Notes: generated by a model from the letters alone, not told the origin. A DNA stretch of 64,000 nucleotides from an uncultured Aquimarina sp. (GCA_947498705.1 CANMLW010000003.1:1-64000); one strand, 5' to 3'; positions 51,621 through 61,266 are shown, counted from the stretch's first letter. Numbers and translations are program-made.

Positions 51621-53237
51621 ATGTGCAATACTCATCATTCTCAAAATAATAAAAGCCATAAAGATGGCTCATGTAATACAGACGATCATAAAAAATGGAA
51701 CAGAAGATCTTTTCTTCAGGCATTAGGATTAGTAGGTGGAGGATCTATGATGCTCGCCAATACTCCTTTATCGGTTTCACGACCTTCTCCATTATCAATT
51801 GCGCTTAGCCAGGCAGAAAATGAGAATATTCTTATTCTATGTCGACTTAGTGGTGGTAATGATGGTTTTAATACCATTATCCCGGTATATGACTATGATA
51901 TTTATGCCAATGCAAGACCTCTTATCAAAATACCTCCAAGTGAGTTTATTACCCTTAATGACGATTTTGCCATGCCCAAACCCATGAACAAACTCGAGAG
52001 TGTATGGGGCGATGGGCAAATGAGAGTGGTGCATGGGGTAGGATATGAAGATTCTTCTTTATCTCATTTTAAAGGCTCTGATATTTATGCAAACACCAAT
52101 CTGGTCGAAAATGATAGAACCGGTTTTATGGGGCGTTATTTTCAGGAAATCTATCCTGATTATATTTTTAATCCGCCGGCAAGCCCGCCTTCGATACAAA
52201 TCGGAAGTATTGGGAATCTAATCTTTAAAGGACCTCAAAATGATTTTTCGTTTGCTGTTTCAGATCCTAGACGTTTACTTCAAATCGCAGAAAACGGAAC
52301 CTCATACCATACAGATGGTCTTGGCGATTGTACCTATGATGAAAAAGTACGTCACCTTAGAGAAGTTACCAATACCACCTTTACCTATGCCGATGAAATT
52401 AGTGCCGCCTATGAACGCTCTACAGATTTTGGCGGATACCTGGATGATAACCTGGGAAGGCAGTTTAGTATTATCTCACGATTGATAAAAGGAAATCTAG
52501 GCACCAAAGTATATCTGGTTACGCTAGGAGGTTTTGATACGCATAATAACCAAATACAACGCCATGGTGAATTGTTAAACTCACTTTCTGAAGCCATTAG
52601 TACATTTTATAGAGATCTTACTGCGGCGGGATGGGATGACAAAGTACTCACGATGACTATGTCAGAATTTGGAAGACGTTTTCAGGAAAATGGTTCTCTG
52701 GGAACCGATCACGGTACCGCAGCTCCAACGATGTTTTTTGGCACTGCGCTAAACGGAAATGGTTTTGTAGGAGAACACCCAAGTCTATCTAATCTTAGCG
52801 GAGGAGGGAATGTTTTTAACACCACCGATTTTAGACAGGTATATGCTACCGTTTTAAAAGAATGGTTATGTATCGATGAGACTACCGTAGGCAGAGTCCT
52901 TCTTGGTGGTGAATATGAATCTCTGGATCTTGGATTTAACTTTTCTGGGATTAATCCCAACATTCCTACCGATGGAGATGGGATTACTCATATTGTTACT
53001 TATAATAATAGTCAAACCTATATCAATATTGTAATGCCAAACACTTCTCATGTAGATATTGCCTTGTATGATATTGTGGGTCAAAAAGTAGCCACCTTAA
53101 GAAATGAGGTATTAATGGAAGGACAATATGTAATCGACGTAAAACAGTCTGCAAATCGCAGGTTAAGTACTGGTCCCTATGTATATCGTATAGAAACCAA
53201 TAGCGGTGATTATAGTAGATCACTTTTAATTTCTTAA
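51621..53237 (+). CDS. DUF1501 family protein with Tat-like signal and T9SS sorting domain
   Basis: 538 residues. The N-terminus has a twin-arginine-type signal (RRSFLQALGLVGGGSMML). DUF1501 features follow: ILCRLSGGNDGFNTIIPVYD (about 70), FMGRYFQEIYP, VTLGGFDTHNNQIQRHGELL (about 300), SEFGRRFQENGSLGTDHGTA and FVGEHPSLSNL. The fold belongs to the alkaline-phosphatase/sulfatase-like superfamily. The last 80 residues (VDIALYDIVGQKVATLRNE, GPYVYRIETNSGDYSRSLL) are a type IX sorting domain, so the protein is likely carried to the surface. It is coupled to the DUF1800 gene. Substrate unknown. Confidence 0.93.
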   Translation: MCNTHHSQNNKSHKDGSCNTDDHKKWNRRSFLQALGLVGGGSMMLANTPLSVSRPSPLSIALSQAENENILILCRLSGGNDGFNTIIPVYDYDIYANARPLIKIPPSEFITLNDDFAMPKPMNKLESVWGDGQMRVVHGVGYEDSSLSHFKGSDIYANTNLVENDRTGFMGRYFQEIYPDYIFNPPASPPSIQIGSIGNLIFKGPQNDFSFAVSDPRRLLQIAENGTSYHTDGLGDCTYDEKVRHLREVTNTTFTYADEISAAYERSTDFGGYLDDNLGRQFSIISRLIKGNLGTKVYLVTLGGFDTHNNQIQRHGELLNSLSEAISTFYRDLTAAGWDDKVLTMTMSEFGRRFQENGSLGTDHGTAAPTMFFGTALNGNGFVGEHPSLSNLSGGGNVFNTTDFRQVYATVLKEWLCIDETTVGRVLLGGEYESLDLGFNFSGINPNIPTDGDGITHIVTYNNSQTYINIVMPNTSHVDIALYDIVGQKVATLRNEVLMEGQYVIDVKQSANRRLSTGPYVYRIETNSGDYSRSLLIS

Positions 53238-53325
53238 ATCAAAAGTTTTGTATGAATTGTAATCAAAATAATCGACAAAAAATTTATCACTTTTTTACCG
53301 ATTTTTTTTGCTGCAAACTTGTTAT

Positions 53326-53661
53326 CTAATCTAATGGATCTGGTTTTAAAAGCCCTTTCATAACGATATCGTCTTCTATTTTCATAAAATCCGAATATAG
53401 AATTTCGATTACTTCTTCTTTTGTTTTTCCAGAGGCTAATAAATCATATGCTTTTAATGCAGATGGTTGAATCACTTCTTTATATGATTCTACAGATATC
53501 TCTTTTATAATGGTCTTATCCATTCCTCTTTTCTGGAATGGAGCTATTGTATAGACAACTGATACAGCTGCACCTTTACATATTATTTCTTTTGTTACCT
53601 CTTGACCATACGAATAAGTAGATGCAAAAATGATAAGGAGTAAAACTAATAATTTTCTCAT
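53326..53661 (-). CDS. small secreted protein, unknown
   Basis: 111 residues with a signal peptide (about 1-19, ending SYGQ). The mature part (TKEIICKGAAVSVVYTIAP, LLASGKTKEEVIEILYSDF) is not recognised. One Cys remains, so it is not a lipoprotein. It is transcribed alone, convergent to the DUF1501 gene and divergent from metG. Codon use looks like its surroundings. Probably a real gene because it has a full signal peptide. Confidence 0.65.
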   Translation of the reverse strand: MRKLLVLLLIIFASTYSYGQEVTKEIICKGAAVSVVYTIAPFQKRGMDKTIIKEISVESYKEVIQPSALKAYDLLASGKTKEEVIEILYSDFMKIEDDIVMKGLLKPDPLD

Positions 53662-53863
53662 AATTATTTTTTGTTAAAAACCTCACGAAAGTACTTAATT
53701 AATTGATCGAATACTAATCTTTATACAAGTATAACTACCTACATTTTGACTTTCCTATTTGTAGTAAAACTTATAGAACAGATTACCGCTTTTAAAAAAA
53801 TATTGATTTTGAGTTATAAAAGACGTTTTTATAACGAAGTATAGAAAGTTTAAACCAGTTCAT

Positions 53864-53871
53864 TACCTTTG
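53864..53871 (+). promoter_or_regulatory. -7 box of metG
   Basis: TACCTTTG matches TAnnTTTG and lies 20 nt before the ATG at 53892. No good -33 box is seen. It argues against the longer frame beginning at 53871. Confidence 0.45.
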
Positions 53872-53891
53872 TGCCTTATTTTTTAAGCATT

Positions 53892-55958
53892 ATGAGTACA
53901 AAAGGAAGATATACCATTACAGCAGCATTACCCTATACCAACGGTCCAATTCATATTGGTCACTTGGCCGGAGTTTATGTACCCGCAGATATTTATTCGC
54001 GTTACCTAAGAATAACCGGCAATGACGTTGCCTTTATCTGTGGTAGCGATGAGCATGGTGCTGCGATCCCAATGCGTGCCAAAAAAGAAGGTGTATCGCC
54101 ACAAGTTATTATAGATAAGTACCATAGCATTATCAAAAAATCTTTTGCAGATTTTGGTATTTCGTTTGATAATTACTCTCGAACCTCTGCTCCTATTCAT
54201 CATGAAACTGCATCAGAGTTTTTTAAGAAACTATATGATGATGGTAAATTCATCGAAGAAACTTCTGAGCAATTATACGATCCAGAAGCAGATCAGTTTC
54301 TGGCAGATCGTTTTGTAACAGGTACCTGCCCCAAATGTGGGCATGAAGAGGCTTATGGAGATCAGTGTGAAAAATGCGGAAGTTCTCTTAATGCAACCGA
54401 CCTTATCAATCCAAAATCTACCATATCGGGTGCAGAACCGATTCAAAAACAGACCAAACACTGGTTTTTACCCCTAGATCAATATGAAGATTTTTTGAAA
54501 GAATGGGTATTAGTAGGGCACAAAAAAGATTGGAAAACCAATGTATATGGCCAAATAAAATCCTGGGTAGATGATGGGCTTCGCCCTCGTGCGGTTACTC
54601 GTGATCTTGACTGGGGTATCCCAGTACCAGTAGCAGGAGCCGAAGGAAAAGTATTATACGTATGGTTTGATGCTCCTATAGGTTATATCTCTTCTACCAA
54701 AGAATGGGCTACGAGAGAAGGAAAAGATTGGGAACCTTACTGGAAAGATAAGGACACTAAACTGGTACATTTTATCGGAAAAGACAATATCGTTTTTCAC
54801 TGTATTATCTTCCCGAGTATGCTAAAAGCAGAAGGAAGCTATATTTTACCAGAAAATGTACCTGCCAATGAGTTCTTAAACCTAGAGGGTAATAAACTTT
54901 CGACTTCAAAGAACTGGGCCGTTTGGTTGCATGAGTATCTAGAAGAGTTTCCAGAAAAGCAAGATGTGCTAAGATATGCATTAACTGCTAATGCACCAGA
55001 AACTAAGGATAACGATTTTACCTGGAAAGATTTTCAGGCACGTAATAACAATGAACTAGTTGCCATTTTTGGTAATTTTATTAATCGTGTAGTAGTCTTA
55101 ACCAATAAATATTACAATGGTATTGTACCTACACCGGCAACGCTTTCTGAAGTAGATGAGCAAACACTTACAGAGCTTAAAGCATATCCTGCAGTAATAT
55201 CCAGTTCAATCGAAAGATATCGATTTAGAGAAGCGAGTCAGGAATTATTAAACGTTGCGAGGTTAGGAAATAAATATCTGGCAGACGAAGAACCCTGGAA
55301 ACTGATTAAAACAGACGAAGAACGTACCAAGACCATTATGTATGTTGCTTTACAAATAGCCAGTGCATTGGCGACCTTATCAGAACCATTTTTACCGTTT
55401 ACTTCGCAAAAACTAAAAAATATACTTGCTTTGTCATCTAACGAATTAGCAACCGATTGGAACGATATTGCTACCAAAGAGATTTTGCTTCCTGCGGGAC
55501 ATCAAATAGAAAAAGGAGAGTTGTTATTTTCTAAAATCGAGGATGCAGAGATACAAAATCAATTAGACAAGCTCGAGGCTACCAAAAAAGCCAATGAAGC
55601 CGAAAATAAAACAGTAGAGCCGCAAAAAGAAACTGCTACTTTCGAGGATTTTGTAAAAATGGACATGCGTATCGGTACGATCGTCGAAGCCGAAAAAATG
55701 CCAAAAGCTAAAAAGTTGTTAGTACTTAAAGTGGACACAGGTATCAACGTTAGAACGATCGTTTCGGGAATTGCAGAACACTTTACCCCAGAGGAAGTCA
55801 TAGGTAAAAAAGTAACCGTATTGGTAAACCTGGCTCCCAGAAAACTACGTGGTGTAGAAAGTGAGGGAATGATTTTGATGACCGAAACACCAGAAGGTAA
55901 ATTGGTATTCCTTAATCCAGATGAAGATAAAGTAAACCCTGGGGCTGTAGTAAGTTAA
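53892..55958 (+). CDS. metG: methionyl-tRNA synthetase
   Basis: 688 residues from the ATG at 53892 ([19 protein letters not shown]). It charges tRNA-Met. The class I HIGH signature is HIGHLAG (about 21-27). Four Cys in [19 protein letters not shown] (about 145-165) bind zinc. The KMSKS equivalent is KLSTSKNW (about 335). The anticodon-binding helical domain and a C-terminal tRNA-binding (EMAP/Arc1p-like) domain follow ([34 protein letters not shown]). Full length, single gene, ended by a strong terminator. Confidence 0.97.
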   Translation: MSTKGRYTITAALPYTNGPIHIGHLAGVYVPADIYSRYLRITGNDVAFICGSDEHGAAIPMRAKKEGVSPQVIIDKYHSIIKKSFADFGISFDNYSRTSAPIHHETASEFFKKLYDDGKFIEETSEQLYDPEADQFLADRFVTGTCPKCGHEEAYGDQCEKCGSSLNATDLINPKSTISGAEPIQKQTKHWFLPLDQYEDFLKEWVLVGHKKDWKTNVYGQIKSWVDDGLRPRAVTRDLDWGIPVPVAGAEGKVLYVWFDAPIGYISSTKEWATREGKDWEPYWKDKDTKLVHFIGKDNIVFHCIIFPSMLKAEGSYILPENVPANEFLNLEGNKLSTSKNWAVWLHEYLEEFPEKQDVLRYALTANAPETKDNDFTWKDFQARNNNELVAIFGNFINRVVVLTNKYYNGIVPTPATLSEVDEQTLTELKAYPAVISSSIERYRFREASQELLNVARLGNKYLADEEPWKLIKTDEERTKTIMYVALQIASALATLSEPFLPFTSQKLKNILALSSNELATDWNDIATKEILLPAGHQIEKGELLFSKIEDAEIQNQLDKLEATKKANEAENKTVEPQKETATFEDFVKMDMRIGTIVEAEKMPKAKKLLVLKVDTGINVRTIVSGIAEHFTPEEVIGKKVTVLVNLAPRKLRGVESEGMILMTETPEGKLVFLNPDEDKVNPGAVVS

Positions 55959-55978
55959 ATAACATATAGAATCAAAGT

Positions 55979-56012
55979 AAACCCCAAAGGTTTTTATAAC
56001 CTTTGGGGTTTT
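55979..56012 (+). terminator. metG terminator
   Basis: AAACCCCAAAGG and CCTTTGGGGTTT form a 12-bp stem with a TTTTTATAA loop, followed by TTATATAA. It starts 20 nt after the metG stop codon. Confidence 0.9.
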
Positions 56013-56074
56013 TATATAACATAGGGTAACATTTCTAAGTTTAATGACATTTATACATAACAACAAATAATTAA

Positions 56075-56095
56075 TGTCAGGCCGAGCGCAGTCGA
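56075..56095. repeat. outlying copy of the GIY-YIG cassette repeat
   Basis: TGTCAGGCCGAGCGCAGTCG resembles the first 20 bases of the terminal repeat at 56125, with one change (CC for TC). It is a direct copy 50 nt to the left of the cassette. Confidence 0.75.
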
Positions 56096-56124
56096 ACTCT
56101 TTTTTTAAATCAAATGTAGACCAA

Positions 56125-56514
56125 TGTCAGGTCGAGCGCAGTCGAGACCTAAACATTATACAAAATGTTAAATGAAATTATACTATGTATACATATTACG
56201 ATGTTCGGATGATTTAACATACACAGGAGTTACTAATAATGTTTCCAGAAGATTTGAAGAACATCAAAAAGGATTGAATAAAAATTGCTTTACATATAAA
56301 CGTAGACCTGTAGAACTTATCTTTTCACAAGAGTTTACTAACATAAAACAAGCCATTTACTTTGAGAAAAAGATCAAAAAATGGAGTGCTAAGAAAAAGA
56401 TTGCTTTGTCAAATAATCAATTTGATCTTCTTCAGATATTGTCTGAATGCAGAAATGCAACGCATTCAAAATATAAACCAAATGAGTAAGGTCTCGACTG
56501 CGCTCGACCTGACA
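56125..56514. mobile_element. 390-bp cassette with perfect 26-bp inverted ends carrying one GIY-YIG gene
   Basis: 56125-56150 and 56489-56514 are exact reverse complements over 26 bp (left end begins TGTCAGGTCGAGCGCAGTCG; right end finishes CGCTCGACCTGACA). Within each end, CGACTGCGC and its near complement allow a small REP-like hairpin. Only one gene, 56172-56489, lies inside, and its stop codon touches the right repeat. This layout resembles a minimal mobile unit, or a REP-type repeat pair with its own nuclease. Movement is inferred, not shown. Confidence 0.6.
56172..56489 (+). CDS. GIY-YIG nuclease-domain protein (UPF0213/YhbQ-like)
   Basis: 105 residues. The GIY-YIG core is at the start: YYVYILRCSDDLTYTGVTNN, in which VYI and YTG replace GIY and YIG, followed by the catalytic Arg in VSRRFEEHQKG and the metal-binding Glu in AIYFEKKIKKWS (about 70). 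Small single-domain GIY-YIG proteins cut DNA and occur in many copies in Bacteroidetes genomes. It is enclosed by perfect 26-bp inverted repeats, so it may act on these. No signal peptide and no operon partner. Confidence 0.9.
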   Translation: MKLYYVYILRCSDDLTYTGVTNNVSRRFEEHQKGLNKNCFTYKRRPVELIFSQEFTNIKQAIYFEKKIKKWSAKKKIALSNNQFDLLQILSECRNATHSKYKPNE

Positions 56515-56553
56515 AAACTATAACAAATTAGCTTATATCAATAATTTTACCAT

Positions 56554-58038
56554 ATGAAACAAACCATCATACTATGTCTTTTTTGTATAGCTTCTTTTAG
56601 TGCGTTTTCTCAGGAAAAGGTGCTGGAGCTGGGAGGTATATTTTCCCAAAATAAAAGTAAACACAAGGAATCCTATGTTATTTCTAATAAAGCCAATAAT
56701 GATTTGGTCGTTATAGCTAAAGAAGGATCTTTAATTAACGCAACGCTATTCGATTCAAATTACAAAGCAAAATATAAATTATCTGGAAAGCCTTTGTCCT
56801 CAAAATACAGTATTATTGGTTATAATATCGATGAGAATACATATACGTTATTCTATAAGCATATTGAATCTAATGGGAAATTTTCGATTATTCAATTCGA
56901 TTTTAATAACTCGATTATGACGTCTAAAAAATTAGACTTTAAACTAAAGTTTGAGCGTTATATAACTTCATTTATATACCATGATAAAATTCATATTTTT
57001 ACGGTTAAAAGAAATTCTTCAATAGCAAATATTTACAAATTTGATAAAGAAGGAAAAGAAGAGAAAAACAATGTGGACTTTGGTGAAGTTAAGTTTATTG
57101 ATGAACATGGCACACAAGTTAAGCTTTATGATGTAGTAGCTAAATCTTACTTTAATACCTACGAGATAAAACCTAACATTCCAAACCCTCTGAAAATCAA
57201 TTCAAAAAAAAATAAAATATATTCTTATAAAAATGGTTTGATTTTAAGTTTAGATAATGAAAAAACCTACACCCAATTATGTTACATTGATTTAAACAAT
57301 TATACTCTTAAACATGAAGTTTATGACAACCCAATAATCGAGATAAAAAAAATTAAGGAGAGTAATTCTTCTTTATACGATGAAAAACTTTTTCAAATAG
57401 CCAGTTCTAATCATCAAATGGCATTTACGATTCGCGACTTAGATAGTAAAAAAATAATCAAGGAGTATAAGATCAATAAAGAAGATTCAATAGCATTTAA
57501 AAATTCTGCAATAGTTCTAGAAAATGATGGTTTACTCTCTCCTTTTACACAGGAAAGAATTCGAGAAACAGAAAAAACAGCTAAATTCCTTAGAAAAGTT
57601 TGTTCGAGTAATATTGGTATCTCAGTATATAAAACCAATAAGAATTACAAGGTTACATTAGGTGGAACCATTAGTTTCTCTGGTGGTGGATCGGCCCCAA
57701 TGTTAATACCTAACGCAGGAGTAGCTATGTCTATTCCTATAGCTTCTGGTGGTAACATATCAATTTCTGCAGGAGTTTCTACGAATTCTTATTGGTATTA
57801 TGATTCATACAAAACCCGAAAATTTAATAAATCAACCTATATCGATTGCCTTTTCGATAAAAATTTTAATCATGTAAAAGGAGATATCACAAACAATGTT
57901 TTTGATAACTTAAATGAATTTGAAGAAACATTAGAAAAACCCACAGCGATAAATCTGTTTTTTCATAATAACAATCTACATTATGCCTATTTTGACGGAA
58001 ATGACAGAACATTCAAACTCTATAGATTTGAAAACTAA
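56554..58038 (+). CDS. secreted protein, unknown (494 aa)
   Basis: A signal peptide (about 1-20, ending FSAFSQ) is followed by a beta-rich protein of the propeller or WD-like type judged from repeated short strands (NDLVVIAKEGSLINA, YTLFYKHIESNGKFSI, KIHIFTVKRNSSIA). A Gly/Ser-rich segment near 370-410 (GGTISFSGGGSAPMLIPNAG) is unlike the rest and may be a loop or membrane-contacting hairpin. I do not recognise the family. It precedes the truncated deacetylase-like copy by 6 nt. It has no lipobox and no type IX domain. Confidence 0.75.
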   Translation: MKQTIILCLFCIASFSAFSQEKVLELGGIFSQNKSKHKESYVISNKANNDLVVIAKEGSLINATLFDSNYKAKYKLSGKPLSSKYSIIGYNIDENTYTLFYKHIESNGKFSIIQFDFNNSIMTSKKLDFKLKFERYITSFIYHDKIHIFTVKRNSSIANIYKFDKEGKEEKNNVDFGEVKFIDEHGTQVKLYDVVAKSYFNTYEIKPNIPNPLKINSKKNKIYSYKNGLILSLDNEKTYTQLCYIDLNNYTLKHEVYDNPIIEIKKIKESNSSLYDEKLFQIASSNHQMAFTIRDLDSKKIIKEYKINKEDSIAFKNSAIVLENDGLLSPFTQERIRETEKTAKFLRKVCSSNIGISVYKTNKNYKVTLGGTISFSGGGSAPMLIPNAGVAMSIPIASGGNISISAGVSTNSYWYYDSYKTRKFNKSTYIDCLFDKNFNHVKGDITNNVFDNLNEFEETLEKPTAINLFFHNNNLHYAYFDGNDRTFKLYRFEN

Positions 58039-58044
58039 AAAGTA

Positions 58045-58329
58045 ATGCTCAAAATAGCCTATCACCCTATATACAAACATCCTTTACAAGAGGGACATCG
58101 GTTCCCGATGATCAAGTATGAACTATTACCAGAGCAACTATTGCATGAGGGTACCTGTATTGCAGAAAATTTCTTTACTCCAGAAATTCCTGACCCTACC
58201 CCTATCTTGGCAGTTCATGATGCTGCCCATTACAAAAACCTTTGTTTTTTTATACATCATGGTAACAAATTTAATCCTTATGACATTAACACTATAAAAA
58301 TGACCAACATCAAATTGAACATACATTGA
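58045..58329 (+). pseudogene. truncated N-terminal copy of the deacetylase-like gene
   Basis: The first about 67 residues (MLKIAYHPIYKHPLQEGHRF, LLHEGTCIAENFFTPEIPDP) repeat the start of the gene at 58958, at roughly 85-90 percent DNA identity by eye. At about 58240 similarity stops and an unrelated tail of 27 residues runs to the stop. All catalytic parts are missing, so it cannot be active. The unit lies in front of the small lipoprotein gene 58409-58843, which separates it from the full copy. Confidence 0.85.
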
Positions 58330-58408
58330 TTTAACCATTATATAATAATTCAAAAAAATCTTAAAACCTTCAAAATAAGATAATTTTTAATCTATTATAT
58401 TTTAATTT

Positions 58409-58843
58409 ATGACAAAAAGAAGTTTATTTTTTGCAAGCACAATTGTAATTTCGATGACAATGAACAGTTGTGGAGTAATGTTTGGAGGAAGCAGGTATAA
58501 TGCCACAATAATTGCCAAGAATCATCCTAATGCAGAAATTTATGTTAATGGTGAAAAATCAGGAACGGGTACTGTTAAAGGTACTTACTATAGAAACAGA
58601 CCATTAGAAGTAAAAATAAAAGAGGATGGTTGTGAAGAACATAAAAAAACATACCATGAAGTGTTTAGAACAGGTAATTTTATCTTAAGTGCTTTTACTT
58701 GGGGATTATTAGGGATTGGTATTGACTTAGGAACAGGTGCAGCTTTTAAACCTGATCATAGGAGAGAAGCAAGTATTACCAAAAAGAACAGTAAAAATTT
58801 TGTATTTAATATCGAACACCCTGATTGTAAAAAGACAAAATAG
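58409..58843 (+). CDS. small lipoprotein with PEGA-like segment
   Basis: 144 residues with a signal ending MTMNSC (lipobox, Cys about 21). GVMFGGSRYNATIIAKNHPN and AEIYVNGEKSGTGTV resemble PEGA-type surface-binding segments, with charged loops and a hydrophobic patch (LSAFTWGLLGIGIDLGTG, about 90-110). Envelope role presumed, function unknown. It lies between the truncated and the full deacetylase-like genes and is probably the cargo or by-product of that duplication. Confidence 0.75.
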   Translation: MTKRSLFFASTIVISMTMNSCGVMFGGSRYNATIIAKNHPNAEIYVNGEKSGTGTVKGTYYRNRPLEVKIKEDGCEEHKKTYHEVFRTGNFILSAFTWGLLGIGIDLGTGAAFKPDHRREASITKKNSKNFVFNIEHPDCKKTK

Positions 58844-58957
58844 GTAATACTAAATAAATGGTTCAATATGGTAATTCTTTTATCATTTTGAACTGTTTAT
58901 TCTTCTATATTTAGTAGTTGCATACTAATAAACCATTTTAAAAGAAGCTAAATAACA

Positions 58958-59860
58958 ATGCTCAAAATAGCCTATCACCCAATATACAAACATCCTTTAC
59001 CAGAAGGGCATCGGTTCCCGATGATCAAGTATGAGTTATTACCAGAGCAATTGTTACATGAAGGCACTTGTGTTGCCGAAAATTTCTTTACTCCAGAAAT
59101 TCCAGACCCTACCCTTATTTTGGCAGTTCATGATACCGTCTATTATAAAGATTTGATCAATTTATCATTAAATCGCAGTGCTATCAGGAAAATTGGTTTT
59201 CCTTTATCTCAGGAATTAGTAAATCGTGAAGTAATCATTGCTGATGGTACCATTAAAGCTTCTTTATACGCTTTACAACACGGTATTGCTATGAATATTG
59301 CAGGAGGCACACACCATGCCTATACGAATCGTGGAGAAGCCTTTTGCCTGTTAAACGACCAAGCGATTGGTGCTAGATACCTTTTACAACAAAAACTTGT
59401 GAAAAAGGTGCTTATCGTAGATCTTGATGTACACCAGGGCAATGGCACGGCAGAAATATTTGCAAAGGATCCCGATGTATTTACCTTCTCGATGCATGGT
59501 GCTAAAAATTATCCTTTTAAGAAAGAAAAATCAGATCTGGATATCGAGCTTTCTAATGAAACGAACGATTCAGAATACCTGGTTATTCTCAAAAAAATAC
59601 TCCCACAGCTTATACAAGAACAACAACCTGATTTTATCTATTACCTATCGGGGGTAGATATTTTATCTACCGATAAACTGGGTAAATTAGGATGTAGTAT
59701 CGATGGTTGTGCAGAACGAGATCGTTTTGTATTACAAACCTGTAAAACACTATCGATCCCAGTAATGTGTTCTATGGGTGGTGGATACTCGCCAGAGATC
59801 AAAACCATTATCGAAGCACATGCAAATACCTATCGACTGGCACAGGAGATTTTCTTTTAA
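58958..59860 (+). CDS. histone-deacetylase-family amidohydrolase (acetylpolyamine/acetoin-utilisation type)
   Basis: 300 residues. A zinc-dependent deacetylase by motif: AGGTHHAYTNRGEAFCLLND (about 108-127, catalytic His pair), VLIVDLDVHQGNGTAEIF (about 150, zinc-binding Asp-x-His) and YYLSGVDILSTDKLG (about 227, third zinc ligand Asp). The last part includes CSMGGGYSPEIKTII. Bacterial relatives remove acetyl groups from polyamines or other small amines. Full length for the family. A truncated copy of its start lies at 58045. Confidence 0.92.
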   Translation: MLKIAYHPIYKHPLPEGHRFPMIKYELLPEQLLHEGTCVAENFFTPEIPDPTLILAVHDTVYYKDLINLSLNRSAIRKIGFPLSQELVNREVIIADGTIKASLYALQHGIAMNIAGGTHHAYTNRGEAFCLLNDQAIGARYLLQQKLVKKVLIVDLDVHQGNGTAEIFAKDPDVFTFSMHGAKNYPFKKEKSDLDIELSNETNDSEYLVILKKILPQLIQEQQPDFIYYLSGVDILSTDKLGKLGCSIDGCAERDRFVLQTCKTLSIPVMCSMGGGYSPEIKTIIEAHANTYRLAQEIFF

Positions 59861-59920
59861 ATGCTATTAACCATTTGTAAACGGATAATTATTGTATCTT
59901 TCATCCAAAATCAATGCTTT

Positions 59921-60437
59921 ATGCAACCTCGAGCCTTATTCCTGCTTTTATTTTTTGTGATCCCATTTTCATATACGTATTCGCAGGAAAAAAAATCTCA
60001 TGTGCTAAAATTTACAGAGGATATGGTTTCTCCTCAAGCCACCTTACAAGATATTGCATGGATAAGCGGTTATTGGAAAGGCGAAGCATTTGGAGGTATT
60101 ACAGAAGAAATGTGGAGTAATCCATTAGGCAATTCGATGATGTTTGCGTTTAAATTGGTAGTCGATGATAAAGTAAAGTTTTATGAACATGGGGGGTGTC
60201 ACAGAAATAAACAACACACTCTTACTGCAGTTAAAGCATTTTAACGGTGATTTTAAGGACTGGGAGGAAAAAGATGAAACAGTAGACTTTAAACTGGTAA
60301 AAGTTACTGAAAACATAGTTTATTTTGATGAGTTTACATTCGAAAAAATAAGTGATACAGAAATGAATTTATACGTTGTTATCGGAAACAAGGATGGATC
60401 GAGTAGCGAAGTTAAATTTAACTATAAAAAACAATAG
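59921..60437 (+). pseudogene. DUF6265-like secreted protein, frameshifted in a G6 run
   Basis: The ATG at 59921 gives a signal peptide (MQPRALFLLLFFVIPFSYTY, cut near YSQ) and then LQDIAWISGYWKGEAFGGIT, EEMWSNPLGNSMMFAF and KVKFYEHGG. Here the frame is broken: in frame 0 the protein ends at 60244, while the rest (VTEINNTLLLQLKHFNGDF, VYFDEFTFEKISDTEMNLY) continues in the next frame to 60437. Removing one G from the GGGGGG at about 60190-60195 joins EHGG to VTEINN exactly. Either a homopolymer sequencing error or a slippage mutation. The domain (WISGYWKGE) is typical of DUF6265 proteins; function unknown. Confidence 0.8.
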
Positions 60438-60440
60438 TTG

Positions 60441-60788
60441 ATGCAAAAAGAATGTCCTGTATGTGGGGATAAAATAGTTGGACGCGCAGATAAGAAATTC
60501 TGTAGTGATCATTGCAGAAATGCACATAACAATCAATTAAATAAAGACAGTAAAAATCTGGTACGTAATATCAATAACCTATTACGCAAAAACTATCGTA
60601 TTTTACAAGAATTGAACCCAAAAGATAAGACAAAAACCACTAAAACAAAGCTTATCGAAAAAGGTTTCGATTTTAATTATTTCACCAATATTTACGTTAC
60701 CAAAACCGGCAACACTTATTACTTCGTATATGACCAAGGATATTTACCGCTCGAAAACGATTTTTATGCTATTGTAAAAAGAGATTAA
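60441..60788 (+). CDS. small zinc-ribbon protein
   Basis: 115 residues from the ATG at 60441; the frame begins one codon earlier with TTG. The N-terminus binds zinc: CPVCGDKIVGRADKKFCSDH then CRNAHN, with four Cys in CxxC and CxxxC spacing. The rest is a charged helical stretch (NNLLRKNYRILQELNPKD) and a short beta part (YVTKTGNTYYFVYDQG). Known as an uncharacterised zinc-ribbon family in Flavobacteria. It starts 3 nt after the stop of the preceding gene, so they share a transcript. Confidence 0.82.
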   Translation: MQKECPVCGDKIVGRADKKFCSDHCRNAHNNQLNKDSKNLVRNINNLLRKNYRILQELNPKDKTKTTKTKLIEKGFDFNYFTNIYVTKTGNTYYFVYDQGYLPLENDFYAIVKRD

Positions 60789-60795
60789 AGTACTT

Positions 60796-61266
60796 CTAGA
60801 TATCTCTCCAATGTTGACTGTTCATTTTTAGCGCAGCTTTCATAACATCTTTTTGACTAATCTGCCCTACCAATTTACCATCTTCTATAATAGGGAAACG
60901 TCTTCTTTTTGTTTGTAAAAATTTATTGGCAGCATCAAAAATATTTAAGTTTCCATCGATAGTTTCTACATTTTTTACCATAAATTTTTCTACGCGGGCA
61001 TCATTAATAGGCATATTATAGTACCTGCTTTCATTTAATTGCTTGATACAATCCCCTTCAGAAATAATTCCTAATAATTTATTGTCCTGATCTACAACCG
61101 GACCACCAGATATTCTATGTTTAACCAAGGTTTCTATAACCTCCATTACAGACTGATGTGGACTAAAGGTGATCAAATCTTTTGACATATAATCTGAAAC
61201 TTTTATAGGGGTCTCATTTTGCTTTTTTGTTTTGGAACGAGCTCCCTGAAAACTTATTATTCCCAT
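60796..61266 (-). CDS. CBS-domain pair protein
   Basis: 156 residues, no signal. Two CBS domains: the first around residues 25-80 (SDYMSKDLITFSPHQSVMEV, HRISGGPVVDQDNKLLGIIS), the second around 95-150 (VEKFMVKNVETIDGNLNIFD, RRFPIIEDGKLVGQISQKD). Such pairs bind adenine nucleotides (AMP, ATP, S-adenosylmethionine) and sense energy state. The partner enzyme cannot be told. Single leftward gene, convergent to the zinc-ribbon gene. Confidence 0.93.
   Translation of the reverse strand: MGIISFQGARSKTKKQNETPIKVSDYMSKDLITFSPHQSVMEVIETLVKHRISGGPVVDQDNKLLGIISEGDCIKQLNESRYYNMPINDARVEKFMVKNVETIDGNLNIFDAANKFLQTKRRRFPIIEDGKLVGQISQKDVMKAALKMNSQHWRDI

Noticed and set aside
58045-58329. A separate functional small gene
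   Set aside because: Its homologous part is just the start of the deacetylase-like gene and lacks all zinc ligands; the tail looks like read-through into unrelated DNA.
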